A DNA stretch of 64,000 nucleotides from contig JARYHS010008074.1 of NCBI GenBank assembly GCA_031002005.1, positions 264,865,930-264,929,929 on the forward strand, given 5' to 3'. Position 1 is the first letter of the stretch; each line of letters begins with the position of its first letter. Made by a program: the position numbers and the translations under genes. Positions 47,399 through 60,357 of the stretch are shown here, piece by piece. The notes beneath the pieces are model-generated. The model did no database searches and was not told where the DNA came from. It saw only the letters and a program-made list of their open reading frames with translations. The DNA is from Vandiemenella viatica (Eukaryota; Arthropoda; Insecta; Orthoptera; Morabidae).

Positions 47399-49195
47399 CA
47401 ACAGTATTGAGCCTATGCCTTAGTTTCTGCCTCGAACAGAACAAGTTCTTTAGCTCAAGGTGGGAAGACACCACCATAACGGGATCTCCACGCACATATA
47501 CCGTCCGAGAATAGTTATACCTCTTTTCGTAAGATTGACCGCATTCAATTCTGACCATGAAACCAGTTAAAACATGACGCAACAAATCAGTGATGAAAGC
47601 ATCGGTGGGGTAACGATGAAAACATTCAATTTCTTCTTTAAAATACGTAACCAATAAGGCCTGCAGAGACCTTCTTCCGTGTTCTACAGCAACAACAGAA
47701 GCTCAAGAATGTTTTGTGCTTAGTACACCCGATACCCAAATAATTTTCCCACAGTAATTTTACATATGATTTAAAGTTTTTCCATTTGTATGCGATAGTC
47801 TCGATTATCATTTTACTGAACGAAAATAGAATCTGGTTGTAAGTAGAAATATTTTGTTTATTCCTTGACCTACATACCCCTCATTAGCTAATTAAATAGC
47901 AATTAAGAATAAACACATTTTTGACGGCAATATTTTCTGGGTGACACTAATTTTTAATATCGATTTAATATATTTAAGTTTCTAGATAAATATGTTGAAA
48001 AGTAACAACTTTCTTGTGAAATTTGAATAACTCTGTCAATTTCATTTGAATCTTGAAAGCCCAACACAAAATCAAACATCATTAGAATTTAAGATTAATA
48101 TACTGCTATAAATTTGCAATTTCATTACCCATTGTGTAATAAATCACGCTTCTGACCACCAAAAAATGTAAGGGACTTTATGATGGTTGCGTTTAAGGAA
48201 CAAATGTCGTAAAAGTGCATACATCGGGGCCAACTTAATCCGTAATTTTAAGCGACCTAAGAACAAACCAAGCAATATAAACTTTAAAGTGACTCACTTT
48301 TACACATAAAAAATCTCCGAACTTGTTACTAATTGTTTTTTACTGTTGACGAGTAGAAAATGTATTTTAAGAACTTACTGGGCTATGGCCAAGAGATGAT
48401 AAGTTATAACGTTTCAAGGCAGTTATTGGACAGAACTCTCGAATTTGATTTTAGATACTAATCCCTGAATAGATTACGTGGGCTAAATTCCCAGGAAAAC
48501 AACAACTGCTTTCTAACACTTAAAATAAGATGACTATTGAAAGGTTAAAGTTGATTATTTAACCTGAGCGGAATTCTATTTGTAATAAATATGCGTAATA
48601 CGGATAAATTGATTTACTGCAAAATAACTTAACTTTGCTCTTTCAATAAACATTACGTTGTGTTGAGATAGCAATGCAATACCTTGAGAAGACAGATGGT
48701 TTGTGCTAAACACCTAAACTGGATATGAACCTCCAGAAAAACAATCCTTCTTTCATGAGGCCAGTTTACTCCCATTTTTAACACCCGATAAATTATCAAA
48801 CACGTAATATATTATATATGTAGCAGCTCGAATAAACAAGGCAGACAGTACAGCTACACAAACAGTACGATAAGGTGTGCAAGAAGAATCGTATTTGTCT
48901 TATTTGTGGCTAAAGCGACGACGTTCTGTGTCTGCTTCATTACTGCACTAATCTGAGGGTATCTGAAGTAATCTGAAGAAAGTCAACATGGTGTGCACAG
49001 AATTTAAAGACACTGAAGCAGCGCGCGCGGCGAAGCTCATAAGTTGTCATCATTGCATTAGCCAACAGTAGGCGAACATGGCTCGTTACGTCGTTATATT
49101 CCTTGTATGCTTTAACTTAAGCGTAGTGCTAATAGGAGCACATGCAACATATGCGTGGAGCTTTTTCCAAACTGTGCTGGTTGCAACCAGTTAAA
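47399..49195. other. AT-rich sequence, nothing recognised
   Basis: No gene, no repeat structure. The ORF at 47241-47654 is part SINE antisense and not taken as a gene. Confidence 0.5.
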
Positions 49196-49313
49196 ATCGG
49201 AGTGATTTGGAGAAATCAAAGAAAGAACAACCCTGGAAGCCCGGAAGGGGATTCGAACTCGCGTCTTCCCGAATACGAGGCCAGAACGTTACTGCTCGCC
49301 CACCACGCTCGGT
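49196..49313 (-). mobile_element. tRNA-derived SINE (main family), head and proximal body only
   Basis: On the minus strand it starts ACCGAGCGTGGTGGGCGAGC, has B box GAGTTCGAATCCCC and runs into CAAATCACTCCGAT. It is cut off before the GGCATT body block. Confidence 0.85.
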
Positions 49314-49397
49314 ATCATTACGAAGCAATTCACAAATGCGTATGAAATACGAACTCTGTTTGAGGCTTGTGAACAAATTGTAACCAGTTTCCTAAGA

Positions 49398-49850
49398 CAC
49401 TGTAGATCCAAGGAAATTGGTATAGGCAGGGGTATGCAAACACAGAGATATGTAAACACTCATATAAGGGCGTTGCGGTCGGCAGTGCCTATATAAGACA
49501 ACAGGAGTCTGGCGCAGGCGTTAGATCAGTTACTGCTGCTACAATGGCAGGTTATCGCGATTTAAATGAGTTTGAACGTGGTGTTATAGTCGGCGCATGA
49601 GAGATGGGACACAGCATCTCCGAGGTAACGATGAGGTGGGGATTTCCCCATACGACCATTTCACGAGCTCACCGTGAATATCGGGAATCCGGTAAAACAT
49701 CAAATCTCCGACATCGTTGCGACCGGAAAAAGATCCTGCAAGAACGGGACCAACGACGACTGAAGAGAATCGTTCAACGTGACAGAAGTGTAACCCTTCC
49801 GCAAATTGCTGCGGATTTCAATAATGGACCATCAACAAGTGTAAGCGTGC
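49398..49850 (+). mobile_element. Tc1-like transposon, second copy, interrupted by assembly gap
   Basis: From CACTGTAGATCCAAGGAAAT (TIR-like) onward it follows the 7610-8825 element in sense orientation. It shares TATGCAAACACAGAGATATG, GTAAACACTC, a TATAAGACAA stretch and the transposase start. The two copies are clearly diverged, so they inserted separately or belong to subfamilies. The 3' half and right TIR should lie inside or beyond the 1000-N gap, and no Tc1 sequence resumes after it. Confidence 0.88.
49543..49850 (+). pseudogene. Tc1-like transposase N-terminus, in-frame stop, cut by gap
   Basis: Translation from ATG at about 49543 gives MAGYRDLNEFERGVIVGA, a TGA stop at about 49597-49599 where the other copy has Arg, and then EMGHSISEVTMRWGFPHTTI and onward. 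It includes the HTH and the start of the second DNA-binding segment (VTLPQIAADFNNGPSTSVSV). Any reading beyond 49850 is ambiguous bases only. The stop replaces CGA-type Arg, consistent with a single C-to-T change. No catalytic residue is visible in the known part. Confidence 0.88.
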
Positions 49851-50850
49851 NNNNNNNNNNNNNNNNNNNNNNNNNNNNNNNNNNNNNNNNNNNNNNNNNN
49901 NNNNNNNNNNNNNNNNNNNNNNNNNNNNNNNNNNNNNNNNNNNNNNNNNNNNNNNNNNNNNNNNNNNNNNNNNNNNNNNNNNNNNNNNNNNNNNNNNNNN
50001 NNNNNNNNNNNNNNNNNNNNNNNNNNNNNNNNNNNNNNNNNNNNNNNNNNNNNNNNNNNNNNNNNNNNNNNNNNNNNNNNNNNNNNNNNNNNNNNNNNNN
50101 NNNNNNNNNNNNNNNNNNNNNNNNNNNNNNNNNNNNNNNNNNNNNNNNNNNNNNNNNNNNNNNNNNNNNNNNNNNNNNNNNNNNNNNNNNNNNNNNNNNN
50201 NNNNNNNNNNNNNNNNNNNNNNNNNNNNNNNNNNNNNNNNNNNNNNNNNNNNNNNNNNNNNNNNNNNNNNNNNNNNNNNNNNNNNNNNNNNNNNNNNNNN
50301 NNNNNNNNNNNNNNNNNNNNNNNNNNNNNNNNNNNNNNNNNNNNNNNNNNNNNNNNNNNNNNNNNNNNNNNNNNNNNNNNNNNNNNNNNNNNNNNNNNNN
50401 NNNNNNNNNNNNNNNNNNNNNNNNNNNNNNNNNNNNNNNNNNNNNNNNNNNNNNNNNNNNNNNNNNNNNNNNNNNNNNNNNNNNNNNNNNNNNNNNNNNN
50501 NNNNNNNNNNNNNNNNNNNNNNNNNNNNNNNNNNNNNNNNNNNNNNNNNNNNNNNNNNNNNNNNNNNNNNNNNNNNNNNNNNNNNNNNNNNNNNNNNNNN
50601 NNNNNNNNNNNNNNNNNNNNNNNNNNNNNNNNNNNNNNNNNNNNNNNNNNNNNNNNNNNNNNNNNNNNNNNNNNNNNNNNNNNNNNNNNNNNNNNNNNNN
50701 NNNNNNNNNNNNNNNNNNNNNNNNNNNNNNNNNNNNNNNNNNNNNNNNNNNNNNNNNNNNNNNNNNNNNNNNNNNNNNNNNNNNNNNNNNNNNNNNNNNN
50801 NNNNNNNNNNNNNNNNNNNNNNNNNNNNNNNNNNNNNNNNNNNNNNNNNN
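49851..50850. other. assembly gap (1000 N)
   Basis: Exactly 1000 undetermined bases, a conventional placeholder size, so real length is unknown. It starts within a Tc1 transposase gene, suggesting that repeat copies broke the assembly. Confidence 0.99.
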
Positions 50851-53800
50851 TTTATGAGCCTAAAATCTTTCACTTATTTTCCTAATATATATATTCGTAT
50901 TGCACTCATTTTTTATGACTACTAAATTCCTTAACACGTACAGTCATTGTATATCTTGATCCAGCATCTTATATTTGTAATACTAAATCTGCAATCAAAC
51001 CAATTTCAACAGGTTAGTACCAATTTCATGTGGGCTCCGAGAGTGTGCAGTCTCCCTAAATTATAAAAGTATTCAGGAAAATAAGGTTTCAGCAATCTCC
51101 TTACAAAATTAAACACTGGCCAAGAAATCATTATTTTGAAGTAGTATTTATACTTACCAACTTTGGAAGGCGTCTCATAAAGACTTTTACACTGAAATCT
51201 TGTTCCTTAATGTTCTCCAAAAATTAAGTTTAAACTGAACATGCTACGATCGCGGGATGGCGAATTGCAAGTAAGTAATCTCTAAAAATCTTAAAACCCG
51301 CTTCCGCACTCGTATCTATCATATTTATGTCACAGTTCTTAGCTCTCAGGATCAAAGATATTGAAAGAAATCATTTCCGGTTTGTAAACTGTCTCTTCAA
51401 GCGTGGACCTAAAACACTTCTGTCAATATTACTTTTATTTATTAATATTCATCGTAAAACAATTTTTTTTCCAACATTAGTTTTAATCATATAAACGGAG
51501 AGGAGGTAAAAGTAATGAGATATTACGATAAACAGTTCCTTTCGAGCATTTGTCATTTGATTTCTACGTCAAAGATGTTACAATTTTTCAATCTTTCTCT
51601 CTCGCTGCAATGTAACACAACACTTACAGGTTGTATTTCTGCCAAACGCCACGGTCATTTCTGAATTCCTTTTCCCTATTGCCGTGGTCATTGTGTTTAT
51701 GTGAAATTCGTCATGGATCAGAAAAATCTCATAACATCTTCTAACAACGAATATTTCCAACTCTCTACACCTTTGAAATCCATTTTTCGGAAGTACATTT
51801 TACTGAGACTCAAACCTTGGAAATTACAACGTTATTAGCATATAATTTCAACTATTTACAATGTTACCAATAGCTAAGAATTGAAGCTTAGAAAATGCTT
51901 GTCTCTAATAATTTTATAATCCAATAATAACACAAGAAAATACCAAATGCAATTAAATAAGTCAATTAATAGAGTGGATTTTTTTAAACACAACTTTCGT
52001 TATATTCAACACATCTGCCAACAATGACGTTATCTTAAAGTCAGAACCCTGCCTAAGGGAAAAATTGATATTAGTATTCAAACAAGTTATGAACGAGGTT
52101 TTCCTTAGAAACTAATTGCTTAGTTCAGGAAAATTTGATTTTCGTTAAATATGATATTTCCGGGCTCTTCTTTCAACTTCGACTTTTTTTCTTATATAAT
52201 ATTTTAATTCCAACAATCCAGCACTTAATGGAATTCGAGGCACGGAGAATCCTAACGATAAAAACCAAAACTTTCACAGAAAAATTCAAATTAAGTGACC
52301 ATAAAAATTCTTGTACGCAGTGGTATACGAATCGACGCACACAGGGGTATTTGACACAAAAAGTCGATCAAAATTCTTTCTATGTAATATGGATTTTTGT
52401 TTCGCTTTTTTTGTGTATTAGAACTTATAACTGTGAAGTACGAGTAATAATATAGAACATGTACTGTGTTCATACACTTTATAACATATTAAGCGAAAAT
52501 TTACAAAATACCTAAACAATAATCATACATGCACATTAAATATCATTCTGACGAACCGTCCCATCCTTCGTCGTCGGAATCTTCACCTTATGGCTCGTTC
52601 TCTTCTTGAGTACTCGGGTCGCATTAAAGTAATATTTTAATAGTTTCTGGATTGAATGATTTAGATGATTTTGGGGTTTTGTGCCTCATGAAGCTCAAAT
52701 ACGAATCCGAAGTTAATGAAAGCCTGTTAATGAAATCTGTGTTGCAGTAAACCCAACTAAGTTTTTTGGAGTGTCTCTACCTAAATCATCGAAAATATTT
52801 GATTCTAGCTTATGTTGCTGCTTCTGTCGGACTGCCTATAGGCAAAAGTGCATACTCTATTATAAGTGGACCCTCCATCAATACTTCTCTTACAGGTGAC
52901 ACTGGATGCCAAGAGTACAGTTCAATGTACAGTACATCTTAAATTTTTCGTGGCAGTAGGGAATATTTTATATATAATATATATATATATATATATTTTT
53001 TGTCCACTATATATCATTCACATAATAGTTTAAAACCTGTCAATCAATGTTTTGTTAATACCTATTATCTCTGCGAACATCATTTGCCAAAATCGGTCAA
53101 ATCATCGAAAGATTTTCTAGGCCAATCCACATTCGTCGGACTGGATTTTATGGGGATTTCGATACATCTTTTGAACCAATCATGGTATTTCTTTCAAATA
53201 CACTCTCAGTTCTCTTAGCAGCCTATCATTTTCTTTTAATTTCCAATTTAAGCCTTAAAAACTTTTGTTCGAACTGTTGCTTTTGTTCGCCGTGAATGTC
53301 GGTTGATTTAAAATATTTTCCTCGACTAATTACAACTTTTGCACTAAATCATTTCCTTTCTCGTGTTTAATCATATCATAAATAACTTTTCGGGTCATGA
53401 GCATGATACCAGAAGAGCCCATAACAAAGAAAATCTTATATGAACTAATGTGACAGAAAAAGTAAGTTTGTTTCATTGTAAATCTAGAATTTTTCGAATA
53501 ATAGACGTTTGGCACTTTTTGGCACCTAATTCATGAAACTACAAGATAGTACACTAACTAATACCATACAAGAAATCAGACTCGGGAAAGATCCGGAAAT
53601 ATACAAAACCACTCTTTAATACTTTTCGTAATAAAAAAATCAGTATAAAATGAGTCAGCTTACAAAAATGTACAGAAATAAAATTGTGCGATACCTTTGG
53701 ATTTATGTTACTATTATTTCAATTCTAGGTACCTGGCTCAACAATATCCATGATTAAAATCACCACTACTCACTTAACATCACTCACAAATTAAATTGGT

Positions 53801-55794
53801 ACAATTTATAATTTTCTTGTATTTGCTTGGTATCATACGTGGGTCTTGCAATGTGCTCAGAAGATGACTGTTCACAGGTTGGGGAATGAAGATTATCTAA
53901 AAAACATAACTGACTGTTATTCTATACACATTTGCCTCGAGTCAGGTTCTTGGAATTCGCTTAAATTTTTTTTTACTTTTGATCGGCTTTTTGTGTCAAA
54001 TATCCCTGTGTGCGACGGTCCAAAATTTTTAGCGTCGACGCATTTACCAATGTGCTCTCTGACCAAAGATTTAAGTTAATAATCCTTATTGGTCGGGCGC
54101 AAACGCTTATTTTACAGAGTGTAAAATTAAGTTTCTCACAACAACTGAATAATGTTAAATTTTAAGATAATTTCTAAGTTCCAAAATAGTTTTCCATAAA
54201 AGTCATTACGTAAAATCAACTTGATTTTTTTTCAGATTTTTAATCTGTATTATTGGGAACTTAAATAGGAAAGACCCATGCTTAAAGGCACTGATAACTT
54301 CAAAGAAAATCCTAAAACAAATTTGACTTCCTTAATACCTGTTCAACGATACTTTCTTACGCACCTAAAAAAATATTTTTTGGATGTTTCCTACAGATAT
54401 CTGTTCGACAAAATTAACATACGTTCCCTGAAATCGCAAACATGCGAAGGTATATTAACTGAATAATTTCAAAATTAAAAAAAAAAGATGTATTTATTAA
54501 GCGCGATCATATTATATTTTTTCAGGGTTTCATTCATATGGATGGAAAATTGAAGGAAGAAGTGACAGCATTAACTCAAATATTGCAAAACACACCCCTA
54601 AACAAAAATGATACAAAAAATAACAGAAATTACACTTTTTAAATCCTCATTCAACATAACCACATTGAATTTTCTAAGCTTGTTTTTTTCCGTCGTTAGA
54701 ACACATACTCCTGTGATACTGCATCCAAAAAAATGAAAAAGTTATAAGAGTTCCATTTTTGTCATGGTGATTGCTATTAACTCTTTAGAAGTCCCAGAAA
54801 TAAAATCAATTCATTTAGTATTTACTTTGATTATCTGCTGTTTTTGACATCAAATAAATATATTGAATGCTATTTGGGGGGATTTTTTTTTTTAGATTGT
54901 GTAACTTAAGCCTGACTTATCCCAGGAATTTTTCATCTCGTTAATTCCTATGGCAAAGCAGAAAAAATAAATATGTTCTCAACTTTTTAACTATACTCTG
55001 TCAACGCTAAAGAAAAAAAGCTAAATAGAATTCGATGAGGTTGAAAACTAATCAGCTGTCCAAATAAATTGAGGTGTTTACGCTTATTACTCTAGGAATG
55101 GGAAAAAAATGAACAAAGGAACATATATTTAATATTATTCAGATGGCCTGAAGATCTGATAATAACAGTAATCTGAATGGTATATTTAAATATAACTGAA
55201 ATATACTCATGCTAAGAAAAAAAAAACAGATTGCACAACCATTATGGAAATACTCATTCGTGCATCGATTTCCGTATTACCTTTGTCAAACCCAAATATC
55301 ATCCGAACTTTACTATGGTTCTTACCAACCTTTACACTAATATAAAACAAAACTAGCCTTAAACCCCGTCAGAAATAACAATTTGAATACAGTGTCGTGC
55401 CAAGTCATGTCTTCTAAGTGGCTTAACTAAAAGAATTGTTATAAAATAATCCTCACTGCAATTGTCCGTGGTAAAATGTATCAGTTGCCATCCTGGTCCA
55501 GGTTGCATTTCAACACAAACTCCGCTAAAATTTTTGTTAAAAAATGAATGTTTAAATCTTATGCGCATTAATACATTCAATGTGTCGCATGTTAGTGGCA
55601 ATGTAAACTTGATCCGAAATATTCAAGATTACTTACAACTTTATGTTTTATTAACCTTGATCCAGGCCGATATTACAACGTTTGAATGGCTGACACAGTT
55701 ACATGTACATGAAATAATGACCTCAGAAAAATGGCGTCAGTGTATGCAATGGCCAAGTTTAGAATGCTTTTGGTTAGTCTGTTGTTACTCATTC
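50851..55794. other. AT-rich sequence with a (TA)n microsatellite
   Basis: A TA dinucleotide run lies at about 52969-52995. ORFs of 60-111 codons are scattered on both strands without domains, and the composition is uniform. No gene supported. The Tc1 sequence expected after the gap is not found here. Confidence 0.5.
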
Positions 55795-57425
55795 TGATAA
55801 TATGGCCGTAGAATTTAATTCCTCTTTTCCTGAATGTGTCTGGAATTTTTTCCGAATGCTAATACAGTTCGTATAATTTCATTTTCATCCAAATTCCTCC
55901 GGTACAAACTGCGCCAAAGATTTTCTTTAAAGTTTTCGTTTCATGATTTCAATATTTTTAATTAATGATCTGCCCCCAATAATCAAAGTTTCCGATGCGT
56001 ATAATGCCTCCGGTTTGATTACAGTTTTAATGTTTTAACTTGGCATTTCGGGATATTGACTTTGTGTTATATCTGTTCCAGGTGATCATGTTGGCTTTTT
56101 GTAATTTAGTTATTCTCTCTTGTTTGCTTCACGATTTAGTGCTGCAGGTTGAATAATTTCTCCTAGATTTCTGAATCTAGTTACATGAGTGATATTGCCA
56201 AATCGCATTTTTAAGAGTTTCCATCTTGGTACTGTGAAGATCCTTCCATATAGTGAGTTTTAGCATATGAGATTTGGATACCACATTTAGCTGAAACTTC
56301 ATGTATTTTTTCAAGGCAGGTAGACTGCCTCTTGCCTGTTGTCGGAGAGAAATGCTAGATCATCTGCGAAGGCCAAACACTGCAAGTGATTTTTATTTCT
56401 GAGTAGCCTGCCAATAGTTATTCCTTTTATTTATTTCTCCCAGGGTTTGATTACTTTCCAGAACAAGATTGAACAAAAGGGGTGATATGCTTTTCAAACT
56501 TCTATCATGATTTTAAAAGGTTCAGATACTTCACCTAAGGGCCTAACTTTTGAAATGGTATCCGTTAATGTCTGTTTGATTAATTATCTTGTTTTCCTGT
56601 CTACTTTGTATTCTTCTACTATATTAATAAGTGTTTGTCTGTTAATAGAATCATAAGCTTTTCTGAAGTCTACAAAGGTGATTAGATGGTTTTGATATTT
56701 AAAATTTGTTGTGCGCATGACCTGCCTTTTCTAAATCCTGCCTGACACTCGCCAATAAGATGATCTATTTGTGTTCATGAGAAGTGCCTTGGATGGAATT
56801 TTGTGAGTAATTGGTAACAAGGAAATTCCTCTGTAGTTATTAATGTCAGTTTTATCCCCTTTTTGTGAACTTGGTGAATTAGAGCACATTTCCAGTCTTC
56901 AGGGATGTTTTCCTTGATCCAGATATCTTCAGTAATCATATGAATTTTTTGAGCAAGACTCCAACCACCTATTTTACACATTTCAGCAATTATGCCACTG
57001 GGTCTTTGTTATTTTTAAGTCCCCGGATTATTTGTTGGATTTCTTCTAAAGTGGGAGGTTCTGAATCTGGATTTAGAGTGTATTTTTCAAAGGTAAGTTG
57101 TCCTTTAGAGTGCTCACAATTTAGAAGGCCTTTGAAGTAATTTGCTAGCAGCTTACAATTTTCCATATTATTTGTTTCTAGAGTCCTATTTGGACGTCTG
57201 AAAAAGAGGCTAGGTATCTGGTATTTTGACAATTCTACTTCGAATGTTCTGTAGAAGTTCCTTGTGTTGTTTTTCTTAAACTCTTGATCAATTTCTGCCA
57301 GTTTGTTTCTATCATAAATACGTTTCTCTAATCTAATGGTTTGTGAGTTTGTTTCTGCGTATTAACGAATTTCTGCTAATTTGTATGGTTTTATAGGAAT
57401 TCCAATTTCACCAAGCTTTAATTCA
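55795..57425 (-). mobile_element. RTE-clade LINE fragment (RT region)
   Basis: Minus-strand remnant covering the endonuclease-RT linker through the RT C-terminus. It stops near 57425 where the 3' end of the Jockey element begins, so its 5' part is missing. Strings typical of RTE elements are visible (see the RT entry). No tail or target duplication identified at 55795. Confidence 0.82.
55795..57425 (-). pseudogene. RTE-type reverse transcriptase, frameshifted, FADD box intact
   Basis: On the minus strand, in order: KKNNTRNFYRTFEVEL (linker, near 57265), LNPDSEPPTLEEIQQIIRGL and NNKDP (near 57060), ENIPEDWKCALIHQVHKKG (near 56900). Then come GECQAGFRKGRSCAQQI (near 56750), FVDFRKAYDSINR (near 56680) with the first catalytic Asp, and LAFADDLAFLSD (near 56370) with both active-site Asp kept. 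Last is PEALYASETL (near 56000) of the C-terminal part. Frameshifts and stops lie between nearly all blocks, so no enzyme can be made. Order and wording match RTE-clade LINEs, which lack ORF1 knuckles and RNase H. Confidence 0.84.
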
Positions 57426-57740
57426 AAGTTCTAGTTGAGGCTCTATCAATGTCCCTTAGCCCTTACGTTAAGGGATTCTTGTCAGAAGTACTTGCCGTCT
57501 TCGCATTGCCTTCTTTTATTTGCTTTTCCGTGTAAGTGCTTGTTTTACTTTTATATTATTCATTTCTGTTGAGCCTTTTTTTTAAATTTTTTTTATTTTT
57601 ATTTTTTTATTTTTTTTTTTTTATTTTTTATTTTGAATTTAATTAATTTAACATTGTAAGTGCATCCGTTTCGCACTGTATTTGTGGTTTTCTCACTAGT
57701 TTTCTAGTGGACCCTCATGTATGTCATACTGTGCTAGAGA
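57426..57740 (-). other. Jockey 3' untranslated region with A-rich tract
   Basis: After the RT stop, the minus strand reads through about 130 bp and then a long A/T-rich tract (57560-57645). About 130 bp more follows to the junction with the RTE fragment. If the A-rich tract is the true tail, the last part belongs to something else. Confidence 0.5.
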
Positions 57741-57765
57741 GCGAATAAGGTGGTTGTCGCTCTCC

Positions 57766-59632
57766 TCAGTTTTTTGGTAAAAATGTCTTGCTATTTTTTT
57801 TATACCTATCCCGAAGTCTCGGGATCCCCGCTGTCTCGTGGAGGATGTCTGTCGGGAATCTCATTGGCAGGTGGAGTGCTCTCTTCAGCGCCTTGTTTTG
57901 CATTCTCTGCAGCTTCTCAATATGCGTTTTGCGGCATATCCCCATACAGGGGATGCATATTCCATAATCGGACGCACCAGTGCTTGATATAATTGGAGGC
58001 CGCATCTGGGTGGTAGTGTGCTACTGTAATTCAACACTGGATAAAGTTGCCCCAGTCGTTGAAGAACTCTGCGCCTGACGTCTTCGAAGTGCGGCTTCCA
58101 TGTTAGTTTCGTATCTAGGGTCACCCCAAGATACTTTGCCGTGGTCACCAAGGGGATTCTCTCCCCGAAGAGCCTCAGCATCGGTCGTGGTGGCTTACGC
58201 CTCCGCGTCAACATGATGGCCTGGCTCTTCGATGCGTTGATCTTAATTCTCCACTTGGTGGCCCACTCCTCGACGTCTTTCAGCACTGCTCGGAGGCGGC
58301 GTCCCACGAGGATCCGGCAGCGGGACGTAGTGAAGATCGCCGTGTCGTCGGCGTATAATGCCAGCTTGGTTTGTTGCCCATCGGAATATCCGCTGTGTAC
58401 AGCGTGTAGAGCACTGGACCCAGCACACTGCCTTGAGGTACCCCGGCGCGGATGGGTCTTGTTGTTGATTTCGCGTCGCCTATTTTCACCATAAAAGTTC
58501 TTTGCTGGAGATAGCTCTTCAATAACAGGAGATATGGTCCTGGAACTCCAAGTGTGGCCATTTTGTAGAGTAGCCCTCCGTGCCACACGGAGTCAAAGGC
58601 CTTCGCCACGTCGAGGAGGACCACGCCGCAGTGCTCTCGTGCGTTGAATGCTGCGGTTGCTTCCTCGACGACCCTCAGACAGTTGGTGCGTGGTTGAATG
58701 GCCAGGTCGGGCACCGTGCTGCTCTTGCTGGTATCATACCTCCGTCGCGGATGTGCACCTGCAGGTTGCTTGAGTAACAGCCTCTCAAACAGTTTGCTGA
58801 GATTTGGTAGGAGACTGATTGGTCTATAGTTCTGCGGTCAGCTGCATTTTTGCCAGGCTTAGGAATCGGGATGATCATCGCTCTTTTCAAAGCTGCCGGG
58901 TACACTTTGGTCCTCGCGATCTTGTTGAATAATTCTACCAGCCTCAACGATGGCACCTGCTGGTAGATTCTTCAGTATCCTGTTGGTGATGCCGTCTTGT
59001 CACGGTGCCTTGTCCGGGGAAACTTCGGAGATCTCTTCCCGTAGGTCTTCGACGGTGAAATGGGTCGATTTCACCCTCTTCTTCTTCGCCGTTGTCTCTA
59101 GGTACCGACGGAGGTGTTGCCTGACTCTCTGGCAGTGGCGTCCTGTCTATTGGCTCCGCGACGGGTCTAAAGTTCCCCTCAAATGCATCCGCCAGCGTGT
59201 TGGCTTTGTCTGTTGGCTTACAGACAAGACCATTCGCCCCATTCAGGGGTGGTATTCGGCATCGACGTCCAGTGAGTTGCTTGGTCTACTTCCATGCCGT
59301 ACAGTCTTCTACTTGCAACGTTGACACCTTGTCTGCCACTGTTGGTTTCGGTGCTCGGTTATCCTGACTTTGATCTCGCGGATCATGCAATTTAGGTGTC
59401 GTCTGTCCTCGGGGGGCCTCCTGGTTTCTTGCCAGAGACGGGCTGCCCTGTTCTTATTTGTAATCATCTCCAGGATGTCAGCTGGAAGGCTCTTCTGCTG
59501 CGCACCACTCTGTGATGGCGGTGTTGCAGAGTCGGCTGCTGTTTTGATGTGGTCCGTGATTTTCTCAAGCTCGACATCAACATCTTCGTCAGCCTCTTCC
59601 CCGTGTAGCTGTTCTGCCAGGTTTATTTTCAA
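57766..59632 (-). pseudogene. Jockey ORF2 linker and reverse transcriptase, frameshifted, YADD intact
   Basis: The linker piece 59309-59632 contains QQKSLPADILEMITNKNRAA. RT starts in 58675-58956 (ALKRAMIIPIPKPGKN). 58280-58714 has VVLLDVAKAFDSVWHGGLL with the first catalytic Asp, and RAGVPQGSVLGPVLYTLY. 57885-58586 has LALYADDTAIF (near 58345) with both catalytic Asp, AKYLGVTLDTKLTW, and LVRPIMEYASPVWG. 57766-58005 carries the end (PTDILHETAGIPRLRDRY). The region 58957-59308 is decayed. At least four frameshifts separate these pieces. The active site itself is undamaged, so decay looks recent relative to the other LINEs. Confidence 0.88.
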
Positions 59633-60357
59633 TTGCTGCCAATCTGCCTTTTGATAATTTTTTCCTTTTTCAGTGTTTGTTCCACTTCTACATCTGGTGC
59701 TACTATAATCACTGGCTTGTGGTCTGATGATAAGCGGTTTACCACTCTGGCTTCCAATAGACCTAGAATATTCCTTGCGATAACAACGTCCAACACGTCT
59801 CCGCGGTGGCGATGGTTTTTTGGGGTGTGTGTTGTCACGTCTGGTGCGAACACAATACAGTCGTATCGGTTTGTCGTTCTAGCAGCCTGCGCCCGCTAAT
59901 GTTGGTGGCTCTGCTGTTCCACATCTGATGCTTTGAGTTCAGATCTCCCGCGATAAGTAATCTCCCAGGGATTGAGAGGAGAGCCTCCAGGTCCGCTTCT
60001 CTATGTGATTTCGTGGTGGATGATAAACTGAGATCACGTTGACGGCCCATCGGATGTCTCCACGACAACTTCCGTGGCTGCGATGGAGGTCATCGCCGGC
60101 ATCTGGATCTGGTAGTGTGGCAGCGTGGAGCGTATCAAGACGGCCGTTCCTCCTCCGGCTGTGGGGCGGTCGTACCGGTACACCCTGAAGTTCCTCGCCG
60201 ACAGCCTGATCTGCGGTTTAAGGTGTGTCTCGCAAATGAGGCATATGTCTATGCCTTCGTCTAGAAGGAACTGTCTTAGTTCTCCCTGCTGTTTGAAGAC
60301 TCCATTAGCGTTCCATGAACAGAACGTGAGACTATTTGCATGTCTACGCCTGATCAT
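59629..60357 (-). pseudogene. Jockey ORF2 endonuclease domain, frameshifted
   Basis: APE-like nicking endonuclease. Piece 60034-60357 has LTFCSWNANGVFKQQ and LICETHLKPQ, followed by GGGTAVLIR. Piece 59835-60068 has LLIAGDLNSKHQMWNSRA, the central Asp-Asn motif. Piece 59629-59853 has DVLDVVIARN and LSSDHKPVI, the terminal Ser-Asp-His. Catalytic motifs all survive, but the three pieces lie in different frames. Start at the ATG at 60355-60357. Confidence 0.87.

Noticed and set aside
49604..50857. 417-codon ORF
   Set aside because: Most of it is translation of the N gap; only the first 82 codons are real sequence (Tc1 transposase).
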